From contig NZ_OX419519.1 of assembly GCF_948472415.1 (NCBI RefSeq), forward strand, positions 744,001 to 808,000: a stretch of DNA of 64,000 bases, given 5' to 3'. The DNA comes from Kitasatospora fiedleri (lineage in GTDB: Bacteria; Actinomycetota; Actinomycetes; Streptomycetales; Streptomycetaceae). This document shows positions 27,631-38,133 of this stretch, piece by piece. Position 1 is the first letter of the stretch. Each line of letters begins with the position of its first letter. The position numbers and the translations under genes were made by a program. Under the pieces are notes generated by a model. The model made no database searches. It worked only from the letters and a program-made list of their open reading frames with translations, and was not told the origin of the DNA.

Positions 27631-29023
27631 CGGCGGCGGCGGCCGGGCGGGTCCGGGAGCGGGCCGCGAGCAGGCGCAGTCCGAGGGTGGTGCCGAGGAC
27701 CGCGCCGAAGCCCAGGGAGGCGGTGGTCAGCAGGGCACTGGCGAAGCCGGCGCCCGCGCCGCCGGTGCGGGCCGCCACCGCGGCGAGCGACTGGAAGACC
27801 GCGGGGCCGGGCAGCAGGGCGCCGGTGATGCCGCACAGGATCATCACGGTGGGGGTGAGGTGCAGGCGCGGCGCGGCGAGGGCGGCGAGCAGGGCCAGCA
27901 GCGCCGCGGAGCAGAACGCGGCCGGGGCGGCCGGCACCGGGAGCGCGGTGTGCAGGACGAGGTTGGCGGCCCCGGCGACCAGCCCGGCGGCGGTGGCCGG
28001 CAGCAGCAGGCGCGGCCCGCCCCCGTTGAAGGCGGCGTTCCCGGCCGCGCCGACGGCGGAGGCCAGCAGCACCACCGGCGGGGTCAGTGCGACGAAGTGC
28101 ACGTAGTGGGCGCTGTCGGCCCAGTCCCGGACGGCGAGGCCGGCCAGGGCGGTGCCGCCGAGCAGCCCGGCGAACAGGGTGGCCACCGTGATCAGGCGGC
28201 TCGCGGCCATCAGCGCGTAGCCGTTGACGGCGTCCTCGGCCAGCGAGACCACCGACAGGATCGGCAGCAGCAGCACCAGCACCGCCGCGGCGGCGGCCAC
28301 CGCCTCCCGGCCGGTGAGGACGTCGAGTTGCAGGAGCAGCGTGCAGGCGCCGACGGTGGCGGCGCCCTGGGCGGCCGACAGGTAGAACGGCTGGAGCCCG
28401 GCCCGGCCCAGCAGCCACCCCAGCCGGCCGGAGAGCAGTTGCAGGACGAAGGCCGTCACCACCGCGCCCGCGGTGCCGCCGGCCTGGAGGCTGATCGAGG
28501 CCGCCAGGGTGGCCCCGCCGAGGGCGCCGGCGATCCACGGCCGCCGGGAGAGCCGGTCGGAGTCGGCCAGCAGGCGTTCGGCCCGGGCCAGCGGCAGGCG
28601 TCCGGAACGGATTCGCAGCACCAGCCGGTAGAGCCGGTTGAGGCCGTCCAGGGAACGGCTCTCGTCGGTGCGGGTCACCCGGGTCATCGACGTCGGCCGA
28701 CCCTCCGCCGGGCGGTGGTAGAGGGTGATCGTCCGGGCGGTGATGTCCACCTGGAGGTCGTCGTGCGGGCCGTAGGCGGCGGCCACCGAGGCCAGCGCGG
28801 CGTCGACGGCGCTGGTCTCGGCCCCGGCCTCGAACAGCCGCTGCCCCAGCGCCAGGGCGAAGCCCATCGCCCGTTCGGCCTGGTCCGTTCGGGCCTGGTC
28901 CGTTCGGGCCTCCTCCGTCCGGGCCTCCTCCGGCTCCGTCGGTGCGCCCGCCTCCCCCGTCCCGGTCGGTGCCGTCCCGGTCGGTGCCGTCCCGGTTCGC
29001 TGCTCCGCCGGCCCGTCGCTCAC
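27614..29023 (-). CDS. ThrE-type threonine/serine exporter family membrane protein
   Basis: The protein has 469 residues. A Thr/Glu-rich N-terminal tail (encoded by short repeats) precedes a soluble domain with LGQRLFEAGAETSAVDAAL and VDITARTITLYHRP, the PF06738-type ThrE domain, then ten hydrophobic segments in two halves (the C-terminal ThrE_2 part). Glutamicum ThrE exports threonine and serine; the substrate here is inferred from family only. GTG at 29023 follows GGAGG. It is divergent from the molybdoenzyme gene with 219 bp between. Confidence 0.85.
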   Translation of the reverse strand: MSDGPAEQRTGTAPTGTAPTGTGEAGAPTEPEEARTEEARTDQARTDQAERAMGFALALGQRLFEAGAETSAVDAALASVAAAYGPHDDLQVDITARTITLYHRPAEGRPTSMTRVTRTDESRSLDGLNRLYRLVLRIRSGRLPLARAERLLADSDRLSRRPWIAGALGGATLAASISLQAGGTAGAVVTAFVLQLLSGRLGWLLGRAGLQPFYLSAAQGAATVGACTLLLQLDVLTGREAVAAAAAVLVLLLPILSVVSLAEDAVNGYALMAASRLITVATLFAGLLGGTALAGLAVRDWADSAHYVHFVALTPPVVLLASAVGAAGNAAFNGGGPRLLLPATAAGLVAGAANLVLHTALPVPAAPAAFCSAALLALLAALAAPRLHLTPTVMILCGITGALLPGPAVFQSLAAVAARTGGAGAGFASALLTTASLGFGAVLGTTLGLRLLAARSRTRPAAAAAPSVP

Positions 29024-29242
29024 CCCGTCGCCTCCGCCCGCCCGTGCACCGGCCCGCTGCCGCCGAGGGAGAGCGTACGGTCGCGGCCCGCCCGGACCCG
29101 GTAACGACCTGCCCCGGGACGCCCCGGCGGGCGCGATGTCCGCGGAGCTGGCTTCCTGGGAGGCGGGGCTCCGGACCGAGGGGCCCGCCGACCGGGTGCC
29201 ACCGCCGTGGTGCCCGCCGCTCCGCCCCGGAAGGCGACCACC

Positions 29243-31620
29243 GTGCACTCCTCCGAAGACCCCCGGCCCGCACCCGCCGCCCCTGCCGCCCCCACGGCCC
29301 CCGACGGCGTCGAACCGGGCGTCGGGGACGCGCCCCGGCAGCCGCCCGCCGTCAAGCCGTACCGCCACCCGGCGGCCGGCTGGGGCGCGGCGAAGAGCGT
29401 GACGAAGTTCCTGGTCCGCGAGGGCGAGTACCTGGACGGGCCGCGCGCGATCATGAGGATGAACCACGAGGACGGCGGCTTCGACTGTCCCGGCTGCGCC
29501 TGGCCGGACGACCTCAAGGGGCTGAAGCTCGACCTCTGCGAGAACGGGATCAAGCACGTCAGCTGGGAGATGACCCGCAAGCGCGTGGACCGCGCGTTCT
29601 TCGCGGCGCACACCGTCACCGAGCTGTCGGAGTGGAGCGACTTCGCGCTGGAGGACCAGGGCCGGCTGACCGAGCCGATGGTGTACGACCCGGAGACCGA
29701 CCGGTACCGGCCGATCGCTTGGCGGGACGCGTTCGAGCTGGTCGGCCGGACCCTGCGGGAGCTGGACGACCCGAACCGGGCCGCGTTCTACACCTCCGGG
29801 CGGCTGGGCAACGAGGCGACGTTCCTGTACCAGCTGATGGCCCGTGAGCTGGGCACCAACAACCTGCCGGACTGCTCCAACATGTGCCACGAGGCCAGCG
29901 GACGCGCCCTGCAAGCCGCGCTGGGCACCGGAAAGGGGACGGTGGACCTCAAGGACTGGGAGGCCGCCGACGCCCTGTTCATCCTCGGTGTGAACGCCGC
30001 CTCCAACGCGCCCCGGATGCTCACCGCGCTCGCCGCGGCGTACGAGCGGGGCGCGCGGATCGTGCACGTCAACCCGCTGGTCGAGGCGGCGGCCCGGCGC
30101 ACGATCATCCCGCACGACTTCGTCGACATGGCGCTCAACAAGTCGACGCGGACCGGCACGCTGAACGTCCAGCCGCGGATCGGCGGCGACATGGCGCTGC
30201 TGCGCGGCATGGCCAAGGCCCTGCTGGAGCAGTCGGCGCACGACCCGAAGGCCCTGGACCGGCGCTTCGTGGAGCGGCACACCAGCGGCTTCGCGGAGTA
30301 CCGCGCGGCGTGCGAGGCCACCTCCTGGGAGGAGATCGAGCGGCAGAGCGGCGTCTCCCGCGCGCAGATCCTGGCGGCCGCCCGGATCTACCGGGACGCG
30401 GACCGCAGCATCGTCAGCTGGTGCCTGGGCGTCACCCAGCACGAGCACGGGGTGGACACCGTCCGCGAGATCGTCAACCTGCTGCTGCTGCGCGGCAACC
30501 TGGGCCGCGAGGGCGCCGGCCCCTCCCCCGTGCGCGGGCACAGCAACGTCCAGGGCAACCGCACCTGCGGCATCGACCACCGGCCGGGCCGGGAGTTCCT
30601 GGACCGCCTGCGCGAGGTCTGCCGGATCGACCCGCCCACCGAGCACGGCAAGGACACCGTCGCGACGATCGAGGCCATGAACCGCGGCGAGATCGAGGTG
30701 TTCGTCGGCATGGGCGGCAACTTCGCGCTGGCCGCGCCCGACACCGCCTACACCCACGCGGGCCTGCGCACCTGCGCGCTGACCGTGCACGTGTCGACCA
30801 AGCTGAACCGCAGCCACCTCGTGCACGGGCGGCAGGCGCTGATCCTGCCCTGCCTGGGCCGCACCGAGAAGGACCGCCAGCGCGGCGGCGAGCAGTCCGG
30901 CTCCGTCGAGGACTCGATGAGCATGGTGCACCTGTCCCGCGGCATGAAGCGCCCCGCCTCCCCGCTGCTGCTCTCCGAGCCCGCCATCGTCGCCGGGATC
31001 GCCCGCGCGGCACTGCCGGACAGCGCCACGCCCTGGGAGTGGTACGTCGAGGACTACGACCGCATCCGCGACACCATGGCCGAAGTCCTGGACGGATTCG
31101 AGGACTTCAACCGGCGGGTGCGGCTGCCGCTGGGCTTCCGGATCAAGCAGCCCGCCCGCGAGCTGGTGTTCCTCACCCCTCCGGGAAGGCCGAGTTCTCC
31201 GCCGCCCCGCTGCCCGACGTCGTCCCCGCGCCCGGCACCCTCGCGCTCGGCACCATGCGCTCGCACGACCAGTGGAACACCACGGTCTACTCCGACGACG
31301 ACCGCTACCGGGGCGTCAAGAACCTGCGCACCCTGGTCTTCATGAACCCCGACGACATGCGCGAGCGGGGCCTCACCGAGTTCGACCCGGTCGACGTCAC
31401 CGCCACCGCCCGCGACGGCTCCACCCGCTCGCTGCACGGCTACCTCGCCGTCCCGTACGACATCCCGCGCGGCTGCGCGGCCGGGTACATGCCCGAGATG
31501 AACGTGCTGTGCGCGATCGGCGACCACAGCACGCAGAGCGACCAGCCGATCATGAAGCACCTCAAGGTGACGGTCACGGCCGCCGCGTCCCGCCGGAAGG
31601 AGCCCGCCGCGGCCGGGTGA
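29243..31620 (+). CDS. FdhF/YdeP-type molybdopterin oxidoreductase, frameshifted
   Basis: About 792 residues if repaired. Landmarks are GGFDCPGCAWPDD near the N-terminus, AAFYTSGRLGNEATFLYQL, CSNMCHEASG, GVNAASNAPRML, SPVRGHSNVQGNRTCGID and the C-terminal molybdopterin-dinucleotide domain (NVLCAIGDHSTQSDQPI). This is the formate-dehydrogenase-alpha-like family without the classic N-terminal 4Fe-4S cluster; the YdeP member is tied to acid resistance in E. coli. One base is missing at the C run 31176-31179: FLTP should continue SGKAEFSAAPLPDVV. GTG at 29243 follows GGAAGG. No accessory subunit is adjacent. Confidence 0.87.
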
Positions 31621-31744
31621 CCGGCTCCGGGGCGGGGCCGGGTTCCGGACGGGGGCCGAGTTCCGGGCGGGGCCTTGCGAGGGGGACTTGCGAGGGGGGC
31701 GGTCCACATCGGGTCGGGGGCGGGGGGCGGGGGCCCGCCGGGTG

Positions 31745-31990
31745 TCAGGCGCCGTGGAGGCGGCCGAGCAGCAGGTAGGCGCGTTCCTCCGCGGCGGTCG
31801 GCACCGCCGGGTCCACCCCGGCCTCCCGAAGTTCGCCCGCCGCCGCGTCGTCTGCCTCCCGCAGTTCGACCACCGTCGCCGCCCGCACCGCGAACAGCAG
31901 CGCGCCGTCCGGCCCGCTCAGTGCCAGGGCGTCCTTCGGCGACAGGACCCTCGCCACCGCGACCAGCGACGAAGGACGTGATCCGCGCAT
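31745..31990 (-). CDS. Small hypothetical protein
   Basis: The protein has 81 residues (ATG at 31990; ATG at 32002 is possible). It reads SSLVAVARVLSPKDALALSG, then LLFAVRAATVVELREADDAA and a C-terminal helix AAEERAYLLLGRLHGA. The composition is protein-like and mixed, without membrane segments or cysteines. I do not recognise it. It is convergent with the molybdoenzyme and divergent from the DoxX gene. Confidence 0.45.
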   Translation of the reverse strand: MRGSRPSSLVAVARVLSPKDALALSGPDGALLFAVRAATVVELREADDAAAGELREAGVDPAVPTAAEERAYLLLGRLHGA

Positions 31991-32235
31991 GCCCTGCTGC
32001 ATATCAGGTGCTCAGAGCGGGTGCGGCGCCCACCGGGGGCCTGCCGGGAGCCCGGTGGCGGCTTCGGCGGTGGGGCGTGGGCGGGCATTCATAGGATTCT
32101 CAGAGCATTCCAAGCTTGGCCCCGGAACTGACGCCACGCCAGAATTGATCGCAGCTCATCAAGTCGGGCGGTTCGCCGTCCCGGTGCACGCTCCCAGCAC
32201 CCGTTCCAGGTCTCGTCCCCACACGAGGAGTTCTC

Positions 32236-32673
32236 ATGACCGAAGACCTTTCGCGGCTCGCCGAACGTGCCCGACCCATCCTCCTGGGCCTGTGCCGGAT
32301 CGTGGTGTCCCTGCTGTTCGCCTGCCACGGCGCGGCCACCCTGTTCGGCGTCTTCGGCGGCGCCCACGGCAAGGCGCCGCAGGTCGGCGAGTGGCCCGGC
32401 TGGTGGGCGGCACTGATCCAACTGGCGGGCGGTGTACTGGTGTTGCTCGGAATCGCGGTACGGCCCATGGCGCTGGTGTGCTCGGGCTCGATGGCCTACG
32501 CCTACTTCAGCGTCCACCAGGAGCACGCCCTGTGGCCGATCCAGAACGGCGGCGAGCCCGCCGCGATGTTCGCCTGGGCGTTCCTGCTGATCGCCGCCGC
32601 CGGTCCCGGCGGCCTCGCCCTGGGCAGCCTGCTGCGCCGCCGCGAACGGGTGGCGAGCCCCGCCGTCGCCTGA
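32236..32673 (+). CDS. DoxX-family membrane protein
   Basis: The protein has 145 residues with four membrane helices. Family features are ILLGLCRIVVSLLFACHGA in helix 1, WWAALIQLAGGVLVLLG in helix 2 and a final KR-type positively charged end (LLRRRERV). DoxX-like proteins occur in redox and thiol-stress complexes; the role here is not shown. ATG at 32236 follows GAGGAG. It is followed at once by a strong terminator, so it is transcribed alone. Confidence 0.88.
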   Translation: MTEDLSRLAERARPILLGLCRIVVSLLFACHGAATLFGVFGGAHGKAPQVGEWPGWWAALIQLAGGVLVLLGIAVRPMALVCSGSMAYAYFSVHQEHALWPIQNGGEPAAMFAWAFLLIAAAGPGGLALGSLLRRRERVASPAVA

Positions 32674-32683
32674 CCCGGCACGT

Positions 32684-32719
32684 CGGAGCGGCCCCGGACC
32701 CCGGTCCGGGGCCGCTCCG
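32684..32719 (+). terminator. Strong hairpin terminator after the DoxX gene
   Basis: A perfect 16-bp stem (CGGAGCGGCCCCGGAC with its exact complement) and a 4-base loop start 11 bp after the stop codon. Confidence 0.85.
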
Positions 32720-33113
32720 TTGCGTACGGGCGTCCCCTGGCCCCCGCCCCGAGGACGCCCACCGGGTCCGGCTGGCGGTCGCGGCCCGCACCCGCGCGGA
32801 CCTGCACGACTGGCCCGCGCTGATCCAACTCGCCGCCCACCGAACCTGGTTGAACCTGCCCCCGGCCCCGGCCCGAGCCCCGCCCCCGCGCGCACCTGAG
32901 CGGGCCACCCCGCCCACCACGACAGCGCGGCCACCGCCTGAACCCGGCACCCCGCCCCGCCGTTCGGTCCCCGCCGTTCGGTCCCCGCGGCCGGGGCCGT
33001 TCGGCCCTTCCGGCCGCGCCGCCCGGATGGGGACAGTGACCCGGGTCAGCGATGTGTCCGGCCCGCCAGGCGGGCCGATCGGGTGGGCCTGGACGCCCAG
33101 GGAAGGCCGTGCG
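32720..33113. other. Region without a confident gene
   Basis: One plus-strand frame at about 32757-32855 reads VRLAVAARTRADLHDWPALI then a short tail, which looks protein-like, but it has no start, degenerates into Pro/Arg repeats and is too short to call. The rest is GC-rich low complexity with the ribosome-binding site GGGAAGG of the next gene at its end. Confidence 0.4.
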
Positions 33114-33534
33114 ATGGAATCCGACGAGGTCATGCTGACGGTCCGACTCACCACCGCGGAGCGGACGTTGCTGCGGCGGCTGGCGCACGGGCACCGGGGC
33201 GACGTCTCCGAGGTGGTCGCGGACGCGCTGCTGGACGTCCTGCCCCTGCTGCTCACCCGGGACGCGCCCCGGCCGCGCCGAGCCCCCGGACCGTTTCGCC
33301 CCGTGCGCGGTGACGGTCTGGCTCCCGCCGGAACTCGCCGAACTGCTGCCCGCCCTCGCCACCCACCTGGCCACCCGGTACGGCCGCCCCGCACGTCCCC
33401 ACCCGGCGCCCACGCCCTGTGCCGCACTGGGCACCGCGCTGCGCCTGTGGCTCCGCCAGGACCCGGCCCGCCTCGCCGCCGGCCTGCACGCCCTGCACGG
33501 CGGCCACCCGCACGTCCGCACCGCCGCGGCCTGA
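33114..33534 (+). CDS. Hypothetical protein with two ribbon-helix-helix-like halves, frameshifted
   Basis: About 140 residues. Each half has a short strand followed by two helices in RHH style: VMLTVRLTTAERTLLRRLAH then EVVADALLDVLPLLL, and AVTVWLPPELAELLPALATH then CAALGTALRLWL. A tandem RHH protein could bind DNA as a monomer. The two halves lie in different frames; the join is at about 33265-33285, where the natural reading would run into EPPDRFAPCAVTVWLPPE. Two missing bases or one extra base would fix it. ATG at 33114 has GGGAAGG upstream. The function is not known. Confidence 0.6.
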
Positions 33535-33945
33535 ACCGCAGCACCCCACCCGCCCACGGCCCGTCAGACCCCTCCGGCCAGGTCCTTCCGTCGCGAAACG
33601 GCCCCGGGACCGGGACCCTCCGGCCCCCGCCGCCGGGACCATCGGCCCTGGGGCGACGGGGCGGCGACGCACGAGCATGGAGCGCCGCCACCCGGCGGGG
33701 GTCGCGCCGCTCCCGGACGCCCCGCGGGGTGGCCCGGCGTGCACCGCCGCCCACGCCGTCCCGGGGCACCCGGACGACCGGCCGCGCCGGTCCCCGGACA
33801 CCCGACGGCACCCCGGGCGGCCGCGTCACCGACCCCACCTGCTCCACCGAGACCCACCGAGTCCCACTCACCGACCAGTTCGGCCCGCCCCCGGCCCCGG
33901 CCCGATCCGGCCCCGCACCGGGGCCGGGCCGCAACCGGCCTGCCG
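33535..33945. other. Region without a confident gene
   Basis: GC-rich intergenic DNA between the RHH-like gene and the convergent CorA gene. All open frames on both strands are Pro/Arg/Gly-rich shadows. Blocks of CCGGCCCCGG near 33890-33935 could form hairpins at the end of corA. Confidence 0.5.
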
Positions 33946-35115
33946 CTACAGCCAGTTGCGGCGCTTGAAGATCAGGTAGAGGCTGACGCAGACCACGCCC
34001 ATCAGGCCGATCGCGAAGGGGTAGCCGAACATCCAGTGGAGTTCCGGCATCTCGTCGAAGTTCATGCCGTAGACGGTGCCGATGAGGGTGGGGGCGAAGA
34101 GGATGGCGGCCCAGGAGGAGATCTTCTTGATCTCGTCGTTCTGGGCGTGGCCGGCCTCGGCGAGTTGCTTCATCTCCTCGTTCTGGCGCTGGAGACCAGG
34201 GTGGCGTTGACGGTGAGGATGTTCTGGAGCATCTGGCGGAAGCCGTCGACGCGTTCGGCGGCGTAGGTGGCGTGGTCGGCGACGTCGCGCAGGTAGCGCT
34301 GGAGTTCCTCGTCGGTGCCGTACTTCTGGAAGCCGCCCTCCAGGGAGCGCATGATCTCCAGCAGGGGCCGGTGGCGCGCTGGAACTCGATGACCTCGCGG
34401 GAGAGTTCGTAGATGCGGCGGGAGACCTCGGGGTCGCCGCCGAAGACTTCGGTCTCGATCTCGTCGATGTCGTGCTGGAGTCCGGCGATGACGGGGGCGT
34501 AGCCGTCGACCACGGCGTCCAGGACGGCGTAGAGGACGGCTTCGGGGCCGAGGGCGAGCAGTTCGGGGTCGGCTTCGAGGCGGCTGCGGACCATGGAGAT
34601 GTCGGGCGACTGGGAGTGCCGGACGGTGAGGACGAAGTCGGGGCCGACGAAGAGGTGGATCTCGCCGAAGTCGACCTCCTCGACGTCGTCGAGGTAGCGG
34701 GCGGCGCGCAGCACGACGAACAGGGTGTCGCCGTAGCGTTCCAGCTTGGGGCGCTGGTGGGCGACGATGGCGTCCTCGAGGGCGAGTTCGTGGAGGTCGA
34801 ACTTCTCGGCGGCTTCGACGAGTTGGGCCTCGGCGGGGCGGTAGAGGCCGATCCAGGCCATGGTGCCGGGCTTGCCGGGGAGTTCGCGGTAGATCTCGGC
34901 GAGGCTGGTGGGTGTCTCTATCCGGCGGCCGTCGCGGTAGACGGCGGCGTCGACGACGGAGCGTTCCAGCGAGACGGGTCCGTCAGGGTGGGGGTGCTGT
35001 TCGGAGCGCGGTCCATCGAGTGCTCGGGGGCCGCGGTGCGGTCGGCGGGCCGCGGGGCGGGACGGCTGAAGGGTCGCTTGCTCGCGCGCACGGCGCGCAC
35101 ACGCCAGTCGGACAC
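33946..35115 (-). CDS. corA: CorA-family magnesium/cobalt channel, with three frameshifts
   Basis: About 390 residues if repaired. The segments MAWIGLYRPAEAQLVEAAEK, DTLFVVLRAARYLDD and LTVRHSQSPDISMV form the cytoplasmic funnel, QRYLRDVADHATYAAERVD the long helix, and VYGMNFDEMPELHW the selectivity loop (family GMN motif) between two C-terminal helices, ending FKRRNWL. The protein imports Mg2+ through the plasma membrane. GTG at 35115 has GGAGG 7 bp upstream. Frames change at about 34975-35050, at 34370 and at 34191; the last two each need one more base in a short G/C run. Every signature residue survives, so the gene is probably functional. Confidence 0.88.
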
Positions 35116-35520
35116 GGCGGTACCTCCACGGTTCTGGTGCCGCCGGGCCCGGACGGACGCGGACGGGCGGGCGGGGCGGCGGGCCCCGGTGGCGGCCGCA
35201 CGCGGGCGCGGGGCGGGGCCGGGCGTGAACGCGGGGGTTCAGCGGGCGGCGCGGCGCGGGCGCGGGCGGTGGAACGTCCCGGAGCGGGGCCGACTTCGAC
35301 CCGGACTACTGCACTCCACTGCTCTCACCTCCTGACGCTCCGGACGCCCGGGGGCGCCACGACCGCGGCCCAGTGTAGCCCCGTCGACCCCAGCCCCCGC
35401 CCACCCGCGCCGCCCGCCCGCCGTTCACCGGCCGCCCACCCGCGCGAAGACGCCGCCGGAAGCGTCCGCCCCGAACGCCCCCGAACGCCCGCGCGCGTCG
35501 CGTCCCCGCAACGTCGCTGA
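35116..35520. other. Region without a confident gene
   Basis: GC-rich DNA upstream of corA. It holds the corA ribosome-binding site and presumably its promoter. Open frames on both strands are Arg/Gly/Ala-rich shadows. Confidence 0.5.
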
Positions 35521-35955
35521 ACGGGCAGGCGCAGGGCGAGGACGTCCTGGTGGACGTGCGCCGCGCGTGGACCGGCGCCCGGATGCTGCCGGACGGCGGG
35601 CACGCCCGGATCGCGCCGGGCGTCCCGGGCGACTGGCCCGGACCCCGCGCGAGGTGACCGCCCTGCTGGTGGAGTTCCGCGCCCCGGACGAGGAGGCGCC
35701 GACCGGGTACGAGGAGGCCGCCCGGCGCGCCGTCGACCGGCTCGCCCTGGTCCGGCCGGTCGGTCCGCGACCAACGGCTTCACCCGGGACCGGGCCGTCA
35801 CCGCCGGGTACTGGCACGCCCGGAAGGCGTTCGTGACGGCCGTCGGCAAGGCTTGGCCCGGCACCACGCTGATCACCGAGGACTTCGCCGTCCCGCCCGC
35901 CCGGCCCCGGCAATCACGTGGCACCGACCGCCCCGGACCGGCCACACTCGGGCGC
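35521..35955 (+). pseudogene. Broken or frameshifted hypothetical gene
   Basis: Protein-like sequence continues across three frames: GQAQGEDVLVDVRRAWTGAR then REVTALLVEFRAPDEEAPTG and EEAARRAVDRLALVRPV, then NGFTRDRAVTAGYWHARKAF followed by AWPGTTLITEDFAVP. Each switch needs a one-base change, at about 35635 and 35770. The start and stop are unclear. It is either a real gene hit by the same base losses as its neighbours or a pseudogene. No family recognised. Confidence 0.4.
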
Positions 35956-36833
35956 ATGACCGACGACTCCCGACCCCCGGCCCAGGACCCGCGCGAGACG
36001 CCCGACCCGGTGCCCGACCCGGTGCCGGGCCGGGCGGCGCGGGAACCGGACGGGCCCGGGCCGTCCGCACCGGCGGCGGGGCTGGAGGCGGCGCGGGGCG
36101 CGCGGACGCTGCCGGACCCGCCGGGGCTGCCGGAGCTGCTGGGGCTGGCCGGGCACCCGGACGCGGAGGTGCGCCGGGCGGTGGCGAAGGCGCTGCCGTT
36201 CGCGGCGAGCCCGCCCCGGACTCGCCCCGGGTGCGCGCCCTGCTGACGCTGTGCCGGGACGAGGACCCGGGCGTGCGGGACGCGGCGGTGTTCTCGGTCG
36301 GCACCCTGGACGAGGCGTACAGCCCGGCGGTCCGGGCGGCGCTGCACGAGCGGCTGGACGACGAGGACGAGGACGTGGCGGAGGAGGCTGTCCGCGGCCT
36401 GGCCAACCGTCAGGACGCCTCGGTGCTGACCCGGCTGATCGACCTGCTGGAGACGTACCGGCGGCCGCACGTGCTGACGCTGTCCGCCGCGGCGGTCCTC
36501 GGCCGCCCCGAACTGCTGCCCGTCCTGGCCGTGTTGGCGGCGGAGGACCCGGACGATCCGGGCATCGCGGCGGCCCTGGCGGCCTGCGATCCGGTCCGGC
36601 GTGTGGAGCGGGCCACGCTGGCCTGGCACCTGCTGGAGGAACTGGTCTTCCGGCGGCCGGACTTGGACGCCGCGCTGGTCTGGCCGCGTTTCTCCGCGGA
36701 CCTGCACCTGGAGATCCACCACGGCTCCGGTCCGCTCACCTACCACGCGGACGGCCTGTTGGGCCGGGCCGGGCAGGACCCGTCCCGGGCAGCCGCCCTG
36801 GTCGACGCCGAGTGCCCGCCCGGAGGCGGCTGA
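35956..36833 (+). CDS. HEAT-repeat protein, frameshifted
   Basis: About 292 residues. After a Pro-rich start, helical repeats follow: LLGLAGHPDAEVRRAVAKAL, LLTLCRDEDPGVRDAAVFSV, ALHERLDDEDEDVAEEAVRG and VLTRLIDLLETYRRPHVL, each with the HEAT/PBS-lyase-like D..VR..A pattern. Such proteins are scaffolds. The C-terminal third (WPRFSADLHLEIHHGSGP) is a separate unknown domain. The frame changes at about 36211-36216, where one base is missing before PDSPRVRAL. CACACT at 35943-35948 is a possible -10 box 7 bp before the ATG, suggesting a leaderless start. Confidence 0.75.
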
Positions 36834-37027
36834 ACCGGGCGCGGCGCCACCCGCCCCGCGGCGGCCGGGAGACAGCGCGCCGGACGTACCGTCATATGAG
36901 CGGACGGCAGGGGCGTGCGCGGGCTCGGCGGCTTGCCTCCGTGCGCCGGTCGAGTGAGGGTGCGGGAAGGTTTTGGCCGGGAATGCCCGGGTTGCCCGAA
37001 CCTGACGCACCACCGGAGCGTGAACGA

Positions 37028-37826
37028 GTGAGCACCCCTCCCCCGCCCGACCCGCAGCCGACCGCCGCGCAACCCACCGACTCGCAGCCGACCACCGACC
37101 GGCCCACCGTGCCGCAGCCCACCGCCGCGCCGCAGCCGACCGACCCGCGCAGGCGCCGGTCGCGTTCAACGCGCCGTTCTCGGACCGTTCCCAGTGGGCG
37201 GCCGGCGCCTCCTCCGCGTACCCGCGGGGCGGGCGGAACCCGGACGACAACAAGCTCGACCACCTGGTGCCCGGCTACGGCCCGGACGGGGACCGTTTCA
37301 CCGCGGTGCGGGAGAACGCGCGCAGTTGGCGGACGCCGCTGGTGACCACCGAGGGCACTGCGGGCGGGTTCGAACTGCGGACCGGGGACCGGCTGGAGGC
37401 CCGCTGCCAGGTGACGGCCGACCAGGGCGTCTGGCCCGCGATCTGGACCTGGGGGCGGGACGTCGCCCCCGGCCGGTCGCAGCCCGGCCACGGGGAGGTG
37501 GACGTGATGGAGTACCACGACGACCACCCCCGGATGCTGGAGCTGAGCAACCACGTCCGCCCCGGCGACCCGGCCTACCTGGACGACCTGGTGACGCCGG
37601 GCCGGTGGTTCACCCTCGCCTGCCTGTTCGGCCCCGACTCGGTCCGCTGGGAGCTGGACGGCCGCGAGGTGTACGCCGACGGCCGGGGCGTCGGCTCCGG
37701 CTGGCGGGCCTGGATCATCGTCAACCTGTCGGTCGCGGCCGGCCGTTGGGGCCACCGCAGTCCCGCGCCAACAGCGGCCGGCTCTCCTGGCGCTGCCGGG
37801 ACCTGACCGTCCGCCGCCCGCAGTGA
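37028..37826 (+). CDS. GH16-like glycoside hydrolase, frameshifted
   Basis: About 266 residues. A Pro/Thr/Gln-rich N-terminal stretch (about 40 residues, repeats of QPT) leads into a concanavalin-type beta-sandwich. The GH16 catalytic motif ExDxxE is intact as HGEVDVMEYH, and QGVWPAIWTWGRD precedes it as in laminarinases and lichenases. No signal peptide is visible after the GTG at 37028, so either the start is wrong or the enzyme is intracellular. The frame changes at about 37150 (before QAPVAFNAPF) and about 37762-37770 (before NSGRLSWRCRDL); both are one-base losses. Confidence 0.75.
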
Positions 37827-37869
37827 CCCCATCCCCGCCGCTCCCACCGGCGGGCGGCGGCGCGCCCCG

Positions 37870-38133
37870 TCAGCCCGGCAGCGCGCCGAGTGGCCCGGCG
37901 ATCAGGTGGTAGTCGGCGAGGAACCAGGTCGGCACCGCACCGGCCAGGGCGACCGCCGCCGTCGCGAGCCGGCCGGACCACCGCCACCACTGGCGCAGCC
38001 ACCCCGCCACGGCCCGGCGGCCACGGCCGGCGCCACCGGCGGGACGGCCGCGCCCCACCGGGCGGGGGCGAGGGCGAGCGGGAGGAGCACGGCGAGGACG
38101 GGCCCGGACAGGGCGGGGGCGGGAGCCGGTCAC
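37870..38133 (-). CDS. Possible small membrane protein
   Basis: An 87-codon frame from GTG at 38133 ends RLATAAVALAGAVPTWFLAD then YHLIAGPLGALPG, with one clear hydrophobic helix. The middle is Arg/Pro-rich in this frame, while the alternative frame there reads LAVLLPLALAPARWGAAVPP, a much better helix. Two compensating base errors would give a two-helix protein. Uncertain. Confidence 0.35.
   Translation of the reverse strand: MTGSRPRPVRARPRRAPPARPRPRPVGRGRPAGGAGRGRRAVAGWLRQWWRWSGRLATAAVALAGAVPTWFLADYHLIAGPLGALPG

Noticed and set aside
25009..27828. A 939-codon open frame continuing from the LacI gene
   Set aside because: After about residue 340 it runs antisense through the YhgE-type and ThrE-type genes and becomes low complexity. 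The LacI end is better explained by one lost C at 26013-26017.
32684..32719. Attachment site or inverted repeat of a mobile element
   Set aside because: A single perfect hairpin 11 bp after a stop codon with no second copy nearby is a terminator.
35325..37253. Long minus-strand open frames opposite the HEAT and GH16-like genes
   Set aside because: They are Arg/Pro/Gly-rich mirror frames caused by high G+C at third positions of the real genes.
37370..37400. tRNA T-loop-like GGTTCGAACTG
   Set aside because: It lies inside the GH16-like coding sequence and no acceptor stem or anticodon arm can be formed around it.
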